Assembly: GCA_019694475.1 (NCBI GenBank)
Contig: JAIBBX010000002.1
Coordinates: forward strand, 372,001-436,000
Length of the DNA: 64,000 nt
Direction: 5' to 3'
Origin: Parachlamydiales bacterium
GTDB lineage: Bacteria > Chlamydiota > Chlamydiia > Chlamydiales > SM23-39
Made by a program: the position numbers and the translations under genes. Under the pieces are notes generated by a model. The model was not told where the DNA came from. It did no database searches and was given only the letters and a program-made list of their open reading frames with translations. Shown here piece by piece: positions 1-7,939 of this stretch (positions are counted from its first letter, which is position 1; each line of letters begins with the position of its first letter).

Positions 1-940
1 TCTCAATTGATGCGAGTCTCTTGACAACCACCCGTTTTGCAGCCATTTTCCTTGCGCCATGTGCTAAGTTGACGCTGATGATTGCAGGTAGTAGCTGAGG
101 AGTCAGCCCTACGGCAAGAGCCAATGAAAAAAGGAAAGAATCCAATACGGGGCGCTGGAAATAGACGTTGAATGCGAAAATGGCGATCACTAAATATAGA
201 GTGACTTGCATGAGGAAAAAACCGAATTTTCTTGCCCCGATCTCAAAAGCCGTTTCAGGCGGCCGAAAGCGGATTCTTTGAGCGATTTCTCCAAAAAGAG
301 TGTCCTTGGCCGTTCCTGCGACAATCGCAACGCCGAAGCCGCTCGAAACCATGCTTCCAAAAAAAAGAGCATTTGTTCTTTCGTGCTGTGATGCATCTGG
401 GCTCACTTTTCCTGGCGCCTTCTCTGCTGGAATCGATTCTCCTGTCAAAGTCGCTTCGTCGACAAAGAGGTGTTTGGCTTCAAAAAGAAGACAATCGGCC
501 GGAACTAAATCTCCTGCATTTAAGACGACTATATCTCCAGGGACAACCTCTTCTGTTGGAATTTCAAATTCCTTGCCATCCCGCCGAACCATTGTTTTGT
601 TTTCAACAATCTGAAAGATTTTCTCCAGAGCGTTCAATGCGCCCCGCTCTTGGAAATAGCCGAGGAGTCCACTCAAGAGCACAATCGTGCAAATGATCGA
701 AGCATCTAATCGGGCTCCCAAGAAAAAAGATAAACCTGCCGCGCCGATTAAAATGAGAATGAGGGGACTTTTAAATTGCGATAAAAAAAGGGCGATCCCT
801 CTTCCTTTCTTAGGCGGTTTTAATGAATTGGGGCCGCAAGAAAGAAAGCGATCTTCAGCTTCCTCTGTGCTCAAACCTTCCGGACGAGTGTTTAGCTGAG
901 TAAACAGTTCTTCCGGTTCAAATTGCCAAAATTGATTCAT
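1..940 (-). CDS. Magnesium-transporting P-type ATPase (MgtA-like), 5' part only
   Basis: The reverse strand reads open from an ATG at 940 to the window edge (about 313 codons), so the C-terminal half is missing. The N-terminal cation-ATPase region has the helical pair GAAGLSFFLG / IICTIVLLSGLLGYFQ, then the actuator domain with PGDIVVLNAGDLVPAD and the phosphatase loop TGES. It ends in the transmembrane segment VGLTPQLLPAIISVNLAHGA, which resembles the MgtA/MgtB (P3B) membrane-ion segment (LTPEMLP in enterobacteria) rather than Ca2+ or heavy-metal pumps. The phosphorylation motif DKTGT lies beyond the window. Role: ATP-driven Mg2+ uptake at the inner membrane. The family is clear; the exact ion is inferred. 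Confidence 0.85.
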   Translation of the reverse strand, partial: MNQFWQFEPEELFTQLNTRPEGLSTEEAEDRFLSCGPNSLKPPKKGRGIALFLSQFKSPLILILIGAAGLSFFLGARLDASIICTIVLLSGLLGYFQERGALNALEKIFQIVENKTMVRRDGKEFEIPTEEVVPGDIVVLNAGDLVPADCLLFEAKHLFVDEATLTGESIPAEKAPGKVSPDASQHERTNALFFGSMVSSGFGVAIVAGTAKDTLFGEIAQRIRFRPPETAFEIGARKFGFFLMQVTLYLVIAIFAFNVYFQRPVLDSFLFSLALAVGLTPQLLPAIISVNLAHGARKMAAKRVVVKRLASIE

Positions 941-991
941 AACTTGTTTGGTAACATAGCAATCAGTATGGAAACTTGCAAGGGAAGAAGC

Positions 992-1417
992 TTAGGGCAA
1001 AGCGGTCCAATCGGACCCCTCTTCAAAAGCATCAAGAGCTACGAAAACTTCAGAACGGATGAACCATTTTTCTTCTCTTAAAACCCACTGCGCTGCGTAA
1101 CGGCCTTGAATCAAAATCCGAGAATCTCGCCTTCCGACCCACGTACCCTCTTCAAAAGCGAGCGGCCAATGAGTACTCACTTCGATAGAGCTGGGGCGCC
1201 GTTCAAAAATCAAACTTGTATCTAATAAAGCCCGGTATGCCTCTTTTCCGCTCACAGCAGAGCCGAGACCTCGTCGTAAAGTGACGTCTTCGGTCCAAAA
1301 TGAGGCCGCTTTTTCCACATCGCCTCTTGCAATCGCCTCATTTTGAATCAGGCGGGATTGACGAATCAACTCTTCGTGATTGATTGACATAACAGCTAAG
1401 CAAAAACTGAGAATCAT
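992..1417 (-). CDS. NTF2/SnoaL-like (DUF4440-type) small protein
   Basis: A 141-residue protein with the cone-shaped NTF2-like pattern: helix INHEELIRQSRLIQNEAIARGDV, AASFWTEDVTLRRG, SAVSGKEAYRALL, and C-terminal strands GRYAAQWVLREEKWFIRSEVF. Such folds include small enzymes and binding proteins, and nothing here fixes the ligand. The start codon at 1417 overlaps the stop of the upstream gene (ATGA), which suggests translational coupling; a second ATG at 1390 gives MSINHEEL and could be the true start. It shares a transcription unit with the zinc-ribbon gene upstream. Confidence 0.65.
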   Translation of the reverse strand: MILSFCLAVMSINHEELIRQSRLIQNEAIARGDVEKAASFWTEDVTLRRGLGSAVSGKEAYRALLDTSLIFERRPSSIEVSTHWPLAFEEGTWVGRRDSRILIQGRYAAQWVLREEKWFIRSEVFVALDAFEEGSDWTALP

Positions 1418-1863
1418 AATTTATTCAGCGACTTGACCCCGAAAATAAAAAGAGGGATCGAAGCTAGGACGTAAAAGTACCAGAAGCGGGCATCCCATTT
1501 GAGAACGAGCGCTCCTTTGGATGAAAAAATCAGCATGAAAAGCCCTAAAATGAAGAGCTGGGCGCCGAGGGTAAGAAGGATAACGGGTCCGTAAGAAGCT
1601 TTGGGTTCTTCCTCCGCGTGGATTGCGGCCTCTTGAGCAGGCTCTTCTTCTCTTGGAGGGCGAGGAGAATTCTGGGAAGGATAAAGCGATGCCTGAGTAT
1701 CTAAGTTTTTCATTGATGCCGCTTGGTTGAACTGGGGAGCATGCTGCTCCGGTTTTTCTTCTCTCAAATCTGCTGCGCAATAAGGGCATACGATCACATC
1801 GAGATCGACCTCTCCCTCGCAGTTATAACACATTTTTTGACGTTTCTTTGCCTTCACAAACAA
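1414..1863 (-). CDS. Zinc-ribbon membrane protein
   Basis: 149 residues. The N-terminus has a zinc-ribbon pattern, C-Y-N-C near residues 12-15 and C-P-Y-C near residues 26-29. A polar, Glu/Pro-rich linker follows (about residues 33-90). The C-terminus has two hydrophobic helices (PVILLTLGAQLFILGLFMLIF and FWYFYVLASIPLFIFGVKSL). This is the common double-cysteine ribbon plus two-TM layout of bacterial inner-membrane proteins of unknown role. It is probably co-translated with the NTF2-like gene, as their ends overlap by 4 bp. Function unknown. Confidence 0.7.
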   Translation of the reverse strand: MFVKAKKRQKMCYNCEGEVDLDVIVCPYCAADLREEKPEQHAPQFNQAASMKNLDTQASLYPSQNSPRPPREEEPAQEAAIHAEEEPKASYGPVILLTLGAQLFILGLFMLIFSSKGALVLKWDARFWYFYVLASIPLFIFGVKSLNKL

Positions 1864-2079
1864 CCCTACTCTATACCGATCGTGATTCGAAAATCAATTC
1901 TGCCGACGTCGGGCAGCCTCCGCTTTTGAGACCCGCCTCCGCCCTGCCCCAAAGACGATGCGTCTTCGGGGACCCCGCCGCTAAACTTTTTAAGTTTAGC
2001 TTACTCGGCGCCGGCAAAGCCTGGCTCAAAATCGGGGCGCCTCCTTAGCATACCTCAGATTTTTGAATCCGTCTCGGTA
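1864..2079. other. Non-coding stretch with strong hairpins
   Basis: No gene is visible between 1864 and 2182. The stretch holds a GC-rich hairpin at 1947-1971 (CCCC-A-AAGACG / CGTCTT-C-GGGG) and a perfect 9-bp stem at 1980-2000 (GCTAAACTT / AAGTTTAGC with a TTT loop). A GGCGCC-rich segment follows at about 2006-2042. These could terminate transcription or be remnants of a repeat. Base composition changes sharply here compared with the A/T-rich cassette beyond 2080. Confidence 0.5.
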
Positions 2080-2130
2080 TAAATTCGAGTATAAGGAAAC
2101 GGGACTTTTTCTTATAATTGGTATTTTTGA
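2080..2130. repeat. 51-bp direct repeat, copy 1
   Basis: Matches 3111-3161 at 49 of 51 positions by eye; the two differences are T/G at the end of the T run and T/C in the GGYATTTTTG segment. It contains TATAAT. The second copy forms the leader of lpdA, so this copy looks like a duplicate of the lpdA promoter region left on the far side of the 2131-3110 cassette. Confidence 0.85.
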
Positions 2131-2182
2131 AGATAGACATTTCAACGGCACTTTTGATATCGCAAGACCGCTAGACATCGAC

Positions 2183-2740
2183 TCAGTTGTTAACAGCCTG
2201 CTTTAGCGAAGTTTGTTCCCACTCTTTCAATGCTTGCAATTCGGTCTGATGATTTGCCCACAAACTATTCAGCGACGTGAAGATTTTCGATCCCCCATCA
2301 AATAATAGAGTGATTCCAGCGGCAGAAAACGTAACACCACCCACGCTCACACAAAATACTCCTGCAACGATTTCTCCGACCCCGAGCATGAATTCCCGTA
2401 TTATTCTAGCCTGCTCGGGGCTGTTCCCCCAATCTGAGTTGTAAGCTTTAGCTGCAAGATGATTATTTGCGTATGCCGGGCGATATTCTCCGCGAATTCG
2501 GTCATTTCCAATTGGACGCTTGTGATACAGATTTAAAGAAGAGGCATACATCCTATACCATGCAAACAGCCTCTCCATCGCGATAATTTTCAATGGATTT
2601 TCTCCGGCCTTTTTTGCTTTTTCTCTAGCTACATCAAACTGATAAAATGCTACTGTAGATTTTCCGTAAGATTGAGAAACAAATGCCTCAAACATACCGG
2701 CTGCATACTCAGCTCTGATGATTCCTGTACTTTTGAGCAA
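2183..2740 (-). CDS. Unrecognised secreted or membrane protein body, probably frameshifted from its leader
   Basis: 185 codons, opening only with a TTG. The body is rich in aromatic and basic residues and has a C-terminal hydrophobic Gly/Val stretch (about 115-150: EFMLGVGEIVAGVFCVSVGG, then AAGITLLF). I do not recognise the family. A classic signal peptide (MKKAFVLLAILFLMSG) starts at 2796 in a different reading frame and runs straight into this region near the TCAAAAGT tract at about 2733-2740. The likely ancestral gene is therefore 2183-2796, broken by a one-base indel or a sequencing slip. It sits in a two-gene minus-strand cassette behind a small membrane protein. Confidence 0.5.
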   Translation of the reverse strand: MLKSTGIIRAEYAAGMFEAFVSQSYGKSTVAFYQFDVAREKAKKAGENPLKIIAMERLFAWYRMYASSLNLYHKRPIGNDRIRGEYRPAYANNHLAAKAYNSDWGNSPEQARIIREFMLGVGEIVAGVFCVSVGGVTFSAAGITLLFDGGSKIFTSLNSLWANHQTELQALKEWEQTSLKQAVNN

Positions 2741-2796
2741 GCAGCATATCCAGACATCAAAAACAAAATTGCAAGCAATACAAAAGCTTTTTTCAT
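2650..2796 (-). pseudogene. Signal-peptide leader fragment, out of frame with 2183-2740
   Basis: ATG at 2796 overlaps the stop of the upstream 74-residue gene (ATGA). It encodes MKKAFVLLAILFLMSGYAAC, a signal peptide with a possible lipobox-like end (G-Y-A-A-C). The frame then degenerates into about 28 residues and stops at 2650. The body that should follow continues in the frame of 2183-2740. I read the two as one damaged gene. Confidence 0.5.
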
Positions 2797-3017
2797 GCTA
2801 ACCCCAAAAATCTCATGATTACAATCATCAATGCCCCAATATACGAAAGCGCCGCTACAGAAACAAACATCAGCGTGTGGGAGAGATATATCGTCTTCTT
2901 GGTCTTTTTCCATTGATCCCATGTGTACAGCATTTTAGGAACAATGATGTAACTCGGCAAAATCAACAGGAAAATAAAAACCGCGCTTTTCAAAATAGAT
3001 ATTGTTTGCAAGTCCAT
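2793..3017 (-). CDS. Small two-TM membrane protein, unknown
   Basis: 74 residues with two hydrophobic helices (about 11-31 and 49-72) separated by a basic, aromatic loop (YTWDQWKKTKK). It ends in ATGA overlap with the signal-peptide ORF downstream, which suggests coupled translation. It has the size of a holin or toxin-like peptide, but no motif supports that. It lies inside the stretch bounded by the 51-bp direct repeats. Confidence 0.5.
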   Translation of the reverse strand: MDLQTISILKSAVFIFLLILPSYIIVPKMLYTWDQWKKTKKTIYLSHTLMFVSVAALSYIGALMIVIMRFLGLA

Positions 3018-3096
3018 GCGTTAGAACTCCTTGAAGAATTCGGATTGTAGTATAAAATAGTTTATTACACAAGAACGCATGCCAGCGTTGGACCTA

Positions 3097-3114
3097 TGAA
3101 CCTATCCTAGTAAA
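3097..3114. repeat. Solo end of the TGAACCTATCC palindromic element
   Basis: TGAACCTATCCTAGTAAA matches the first 18 bases of the large palindrome at 45820-45994 exactly. It is joined directly to the second 51-bp repeat, so a mobile-element end lies at the junction of the 2131-3110 cassette and the lpdA leader. Confidence 0.7.
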
Positions 3115-3161
3115 TTCGAGTATAAGGAAACGGGACTTTTGCTTATAATTGGCATTTTTGA
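3111..3161. repeat. 51-bp direct repeat, copy 2 (lpdA leader)
   Basis: Second copy of the 2080-2130 repeat. It ends immediately before the lpdA ribosome binding site (GGAGGG at 3163-3168) and contains TATAAT at 3144-3149, a plausible -10 box for lpdA. No convincing -35 box is seen at the usual spacing. Confidence 0.8.
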
Positions 3162-3170
3162 TGGAGGGAT

Positions 3171-4574
3171 ATGACCGAGAGAAAAAAATTTGATATCGCA
3201 GTGATTGGCTCAGGGCCAGGCGGATATGTTGCCGCAATACGGGCTGCGCAATTGGGGAAAAATGTTGCGTTGATCGAAAAAGACCTTCTCGGCGGATGCT
3301 GCCTCAATGTCGGCTGTATTCCTACCAAAACACTCCTCTCCAACGCTTCTGTTTTGCATCAGGTAAAACGGGCCGCTGACTTCGGCATCACGACAGGTCC
3401 CATTTCCTTCCACTATGATCAAATGAAACGGCGCAAAGACCAAGTCATTTCCAAAATCCGAACCGGCCTTGAAGGATTGATCAAATCTAACAAAATCACA
3501 ATCATTCGAGGAATGGCTCAATTCGAATCGCCAAAAACTCTTAAAGTGATGGGACAGGACAATCTCTATATCGATGCAGACAAATTCATCATCGCAACTG
3601 GATCTATACCGCTCGATGTGAAAGCATTTCCTTGCGACCACAAACGAATTTTGAATTCCACTTCGATTTTGGAACTCATGGAAGCACCAAAGCGATTAGC
3701 GATTGTTGGCGGCGGCTACATCGGCTGCGAATTTGCCTCTCTCTTTGCTGAACTCGGAACGAAAGTAACGATTTTAGAAGCGCTACCCACTATTTTGACC
3801 GCGCAAGGATCGCAAATTGCGCAGTTCATGACGAAATCGTTCACAGCAAAAGGGGTCGAAATCCTAACGAATGTGAAAGTGAGCCAAATTCAGAACCGAG
3901 GCAATGATGTCCAAATTACACTCGAAGGCGGCAAAACACTCGATGCCGACTATGCGCTCGTTTCGATTGGAAGAAAAGTGTATACAGAAGGGCTCGGCCT
4001 CGAAAAGGCGGGCCTCAAAACAACGGATCGCGGCGTCATTGAAACAAATGTTCACATGGAAACTGATGTCAATGGCATTTATGCAATCGGCGATGTGACC
4101 GGAAAATGGATGCTTGCCCACGTTGCCTCGCATCAAGGCGTTGTAGCAGCAGAAAATGCTTGCGGACTAGAAACGTCGATGCATTACGAAGCTGTTCCTG
4201 CTGTCGTCTTCACTTCCCCTGAAATTGCCACCGTAGGCCTCACGCTTGAACAAGCGCAAAAAGCGGGAATCGATGCAACAAGCGGCTCATTCCCATTCAC
4301 CGCTCTTGGCAAAGCGCAAGCGGCTATGGACACAGAAGGGTTCGCGCAAGTGATTTCCGAAAAGAAAACAGGCCAAATCTTAGGCGCCGTAGCAATCGGT
4401 CACGAAGCTTCAAACCTCATCGCTGAAATGGCGCTTGCCATTCAAAATGAACTCACGTTAGATTCAGTTACAGAGACGATCCATGCTCACCCCACCCTCG
4501 CCGAAAGCTGGCACGAGGCTGCATTGATCGCTCATGAAACACCGATCAACTTTCCGCCCAAAATGAAGAAATGA
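3171..4574 (+). CDS. lpdA: Dihydrolipoamide dehydrogenase (E3)
   Basis: 467 residues, the usual E3 length. It re-oxidises the dihydrolipoyl group of the 2-oxoacid dehydrogenase complexes (and the glycine cleavage system, if present) with FAD and NAD+. The FAD-binding motif GSGPGG is at residues 13-18, the redox-active disulphide is C44/C49 in GGCCLNVGCIPTK, and the NAD-binding motif is GGGYIGCEFA. The second FAD motif is YAIGDVTG, and the C-terminal catalytic H-x4-E is in HAHPTLAES. The start is fixed by GGAGGG eight bases upstream. It overlaps lipA by 4 bp (ATGA), so enzyme and cofactor synthesis are co-translated. lpdA-lipA is also a neighbour pair in Chlamydia, from memory. Confidence 0.96.
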   Translation: MTERKKFDIAVIGSGPGGYVAAIRAAQLGKNVALIEKDLLGGCCLNVGCIPTKTLLSNASVLHQVKRAADFGITTGPISFHYDQMKRRKDQVISKIRTGLEGLIKSNKITIIRGMAQFESPKTLKVMGQDNLYIDADKFIIATGSIPLDVKAFPCDHKRILNSTSILELMEAPKRLAIVGGGYIGCEFASLFAELGTKVTILEALPTILTAQGSQIAQFMTKSFTAKGVEILTNVKVSQIQNRGNDVQITLEGGKTLDADYALVSIGRKVYTEGLGLEKAGLKTTDRGVIETNVHMETDVNGIYAIGDVTGKWMLAHVASHQGVVAAENACGLETSMHYEAVPAVVFTSPEIATVGLTLEQAQKAGIDATSGSFPFTALGKAQAAMDTEGFAQVISEKKTGQILGAVAIGHEASNLIAEMALAIQNELTLDSVTETIHAHPTLAESWHEAALIAHETPINFPPKMKK

Positions 4575-5482
4575 GCAAGCTGAATATTTTGCCCGAAAAT
4601 CCTGAAGAAGGCGTTGGCCGTTTCCCATCCTGGCTCCATCGTAAATTGCCGACAGGCGGGCAAATTTTTAAAACCAACGCAATCGTCGATAAATACAAAC
4701 TCAATACCGTTTGCGAAGAGGCGAAATGCCCCAACCGCCTCGAATGTTTTACAAAAAAGACAGCTACTTTTTTAGCCCTTGGCAAAGAGTGCACCCGCAA
4801 TTGCGGTTTTTGCAGCATCGATTTCAGCAAAACGCCAAAAGCGCCCGAGGCCGATGAGCCGGAACGGATCGCCCTTTCTGTAAAAGAACTTGGATTGAAG
4901 CATGCGGTGATCACGATGGTTGCAAGAGACGACTTGCCCGACCAAGGCGCCGGCCAAATTGCTGCCATCATCCGTGCTATACGAAAAGAAAACGAAGGGG
5001 TCACCATTGAGGTGCTTACCTCCGATTTCGGAGGCGATGTAAAGCTGCTTTACATTGCTCTCGATGCAAAGCCTGAGATCTTCAATCACAATATCGAAAC
5101 GGTCAGAGATCTCTCCTCCCGCGTCCGGCATAAAGCCGAGTACGATCGGACGCTAAGCATCTTGAAAGCAGCCAAAGAGTCTCAAAAAGTGGTCTTTGTC
5201 AAATCGGGGATCATGGTGGGTCTCGGCGAGACCGAAACCCAGGTGAAAGAAACCATCGATGATTTGGCTAAAGCTGGCTGCGACATCATCACGATCGGCC
5301 AGTATTTGCAGCCGGATCGGAACAAATTGCGCGTGAAAACCTTTGTCCATCCCGATCAATTTAAAGTTTATGAGGAATACGGTAGAAAAATCGGCGTCCG
5401 GCACATGTACTGCGGACCCTTTGTCCGATCCAGCTACAACGCAAATCTCTTCGCACCGGGTATGGTCATCAATTCCCATTAA
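4571..5482 (+). CDS. lipA: Lipoyl synthase
   Basis: 303 residues. A radical-SAM enzyme that inserts two sulphurs into octanoyl-lysine to make lipoyl groups on E2/H proteins. The auxiliary-cluster cysteines are C48, C53 and C59 (CEEAKCPNRLEC), the radical-SAM cysteines are C74, C78 and C81 (CTRNCGFC), and the C-terminal RSSY motif supplies the serine ligand of the auxiliary cluster. All key residues are present. It overlaps lpdA by 4 bp at the start and meets the CoA-transferase gene at its stop. Confidence 0.96.
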   Translation: MSKLNILPENPEEGVGRFPSWLHRKLPTGGQIFKTNAIVDKYKLNTVCEEAKCPNRLECFTKKTATFLALGKECTRNCGFCSIDFSKTPKAPEADEPERIALSVKELGLKHAVITMVARDDLPDQGAGQIAAIIRAIRKENEGVTIEVLTSDFGGDVKLLYIALDAKPEIFNHNIETVRDLSSRVRHKAEYDRTLSILKAAKESQKVVFVKSGIMVGLGETETQVKETIDDLAKAGCDIITIGQYLQPDRNKLRVKTFVHPDQFKVYEEYGRKIGVRHMYCGPFVRSSYNANLFAPGMVINSH

Positions 5483-6933
5483 TGATATGCAGTGGGAATA
5501 TGGCAAAAGTAGATACCCCCACAGCTCAAAAAGCCCTTGATATGATTCTTTCCGCAATCGGCATGCGGGAATCCGACTACAAAGGCAAACTCACAATTAA
5601 AGGCAAAGATCCCATTTTGGCTTCCCGCCACCGCTTTGGCGAATTGATGGCAGCAGCACAAGCTGCTTTTGGGATGGCGCTCGGCACAATCTGGCATATG
5701 CGCGGACATTCTTATCAAAATGTGACGACCGACGTCAAACATGCAGTTCACCAACATCATGGCATCGCATTCATGCGGCAAAATGGCCGCAAACTTCCAT
5801 TTACCGATTTTGGAGCTGCGACCGGCGTCGATTCAGCCATGAGCGGCGAGTTTTATCCAACCCGCGACGGCCGGTTTGTTAAAATGGAACTTTTTTATCC
5901 ACGCCTAAGGGATGCGGTATTCAAAGTCCTGAAATGCGCACCAACCCAACGGGCCGTCGAGGCTGCTATCATGCAATGGGATGCGGAAGCATTGGAAAGA
6001 GCCATTCGAGAGGAAGCGGGAGCGATCGGGGTTGTTCGGACCGCGAAGGAGTGGCTAGCCCATCCAGTAGGCAGACGTCTTGCCAGCAAACCTGTGGTCG
6101 AAGTAGAAAAAATCGGAGAGAGCAAACCGATCCCATTTCCTAAAGGGGGCAAAAAGCCCTTTTCAGATCTACGCGTTCTTGATTGTACACATGTAGTTGG
6201 AGGACCTGTAACAGCCAGAACTCTTGCTGAGTTCGGAGCAGACGTGCTCCATCTTTCAAAACCCAACTATCCCGACCACATGAACTGGCGCCTAGAAACA
6301 GACATCGGCAAACGGGCTGCTTACTGCGACTTCAATGAAGAAGAGGATATGCGCAAATTTTTTGAGCTCTTGCAGGATGCCGATGTGTTTACATGCTCTT
6401 ATCTGAATCTGGACCAAAAAGGAATTTCGCCCTTACGTCTTGCGAATAGTAAACCTGGGATCATCGCCCATGAACTTAGATGTTTTGATTTTGAAGGAGA
6501 GTGGGCCAATTTTAGAGGATTTGACATGATGGCGGTGACGGTTTCTGGATATGTCGATAATGAAGGAGCCATTGATGCACCGCTCATGCCGCTTCAGGTG
6601 ATTTTTGCTGATTATCTTGCAGCCTATGCCGGCGCGGCAGGCGTTGCCGCGGCTCTCATCCGCAGGGCCACTGAAGGGGGCAGCTACCGAGTCAAAGTAT
6701 CTCTTACCCGTATGTGCATGTGGGCTTATGAATTGGGACTTCTTGACCGAAGCGCGCTCAGCGGCGCTCTTCCCTTTTCCGATATAGCAAAGCAAAAGAA
6801 TCTGCCGCTTGCTAAGATCGATGGCCCATTCGGCCAGATCACCTATCTTCCAAGCCTCATCGATATGCCCGACATCAAGCCAGGATATCTGCGCAGCACG
6901 CAGCCTCTCGGCTCTTCACTCCTAGAGTGGTAG
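5482..6933 (+). CDS. Class III CoA-transferase (CaiB/BaiF family)
   Basis: 483 residues from the first ATG, which overlaps the lipA stop; the better start is probably ATG 5500 (MAKVDTPTAQKAL), which has purines upstream. The protein resembles CaiB/BaiF enzymes: the typical DLRVLDCTHVVGGPVTARTL-type segment followed by FGADVLHL lies mid-protein, with a related but divergent N-terminal half. These enzymes move CoA between carboxylic acids. The substrate cannot be read from the sequence. Linkage to lpdA-lipA suggests an operon but not a shared pathway. The catalytic Asp was not assigned with confidence. Confidence 0.75.
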   Translation: MICSGNMAKVDTPTAQKALDMILSAIGMRESDYKGKLTIKGKDPILASRHRFGELMAAAQAAFGMALGTIWHMRGHSYQNVTTDVKHAVHQHHGIAFMRQNGRKLPFTDFGAATGVDSAMSGEFYPTRDGRFVKMELFYPRLRDAVFKVLKCAPTQRAVEAAIMQWDAEALERAIREEAGAIGVVRTAKEWLAHPVGRRLASKPVVEVEKIGESKPIPFPKGGKKPFSDLRVLDCTHVVGGPVTARTLAEFGADVLHLSKPNYPDHMNWRLETDIGKRAAYCDFNEEEDMRKFFELLQDADVFTCSYLNLDQKGISPLRLANSKPGIIAHELRCFDFEGEWANFRGFDMMAVTVSGYVDNEGAIDAPLMPLQVIFADYLAAYAGAAGVAAALIRRATEGGSYRVKVSLTRMCMWAYELGLLDRSALSGALPFSDIAKQKNLPLAKIDGPFGQITYLPSLIDMPDIKPGYLRSTQPLGSSLLEW

Positions 6934-6974
6934 ATTAGAAGTGGGTCTAAAAAGCTGCCCGTTTAAGATGTCTT

Positions 6975-7745
6975 CTAAGAATTAGGCGCTTCCGGTTCTC
7001 CAACAAACTCGAAGATTGATCTCGCATCAAATAATCGTTTCTCGCTTGTATGTCCCGACGCCTGGACTTGGACTTGAAACAGCGTCTTTTGAGTCGCAAT
7101 ATAGCCGGGGTTGTCCTTTTGCGTTGGATCGGTGTCGTACTCCTTTTCTAACGGAGGGCGCTTCAGGTGAAACCGGATGTCGGCTGACTCTTTGATCCGT
7201 TCTGCCAAATTTCCCGTACTCCATGTAGACATCGCCTCAAAAATCCGATGGACCCATGCGAGGGCAGCTTCTTCGGTTTGATACGGAGCAGAGTAGATAA
7301 AGGTCGATGTAGGCGCGTACCTCGTCTTAAAGCTGAGTTCTACGGGCAGCCTCACTAAAATGAGCTTTTGAAAATGGGCGTTGACGAAAGAGTTCCAAAA
7401 TTCACATTCAATCGATCCAAAAAAGCCCTCCTTCTCTTGGGTCACTGTTGGCTTGACGGATTTGAATTGAGCTCTCCATTTCGCTTTTTTCCCGATCAAC
7501 AGCTTTTGAGCAAGCTCCATCGCCTTCTCGATCGTCTCTGTTCGAAATTGTAGGGTCATGAAATTTCTTTTCCGCTGGAAACTATCGAAAGTCAGCTGCA
7601 GAATAGGCCCCTGAAACCCCACGTTCTCCTCATTCGGAAAAATCCAAAACGATTGGGCGGTCTGTACGGGTAAATAGTGATTTCCGAAGATAATAAATTC
7701 ATCCTCTACCTTAATCCGATAGCCGCACTCTGCTCGGCTGGCCAT
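6975..7745 (-). CDS. Unrecognised 256-residue protein
   Basis: No known family recognised. It has no signal peptide and no TM segment. The pattern is alternating short strands (FIIFGNHYLPVQTAQSFWIF, LQLTFDSF, FMTLQFRT) with some amphipathic helix (TIEKAMELAQKLLIGKKAKW), suggesting a soluble alpha/beta protein. The start at 7745 is preceded by GGAG about eight bases upstream. It is convergent with the CoA-transferase gene and stands alone. Confidence 0.6.
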   Translation of the reverse strand: MASRAECGYRIKVEDEFIIFGNHYLPVQTAQSFWIFPNEENVGFQGPILQLTFDSFQRKRNFMTLQFRTETIEKAMELAQKLLIGKKAKWRAQFKSVKPTVTQEKEGFFGSIECEFWNSFVNAHFQKLILVRLPVELSFKTRYAPTSTFIYSAPYQTEEAALAWVHRIFEAMSTWSTGNLAERIKESADIRFHLKRPPLEKEYDTDPTQKDNPGYIATQKTLFQVQVQASGHTSEKRLFDARSIFEFVGEPEAPNS

Positions 7746-7939
7746 TCAAATGCTCCGCCCGTTTTTCGCTAGGCAATCTTACGGATTCATTTTCATAAAA
7801 TCAAGAACTGCAGCTTTCGTTGAACGAGGCGCACCCTTATTAAAACGACCTCATTCATGATATTCGCATTAAGCGACTTACCCTTTTAATAAAAAACCCC
7901 CTCTAGCCAAAGAATTCTCTCACCTCTATAGGGGAAGGA

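Noticed and set aside
2131..3110. Phage lysis cassette (holin plus exported protein)
   Set aside because: The 74-residue two-TM protein has holin size, but no lysin, integrase or phage gene is near, and the sequences give no family match I can support.
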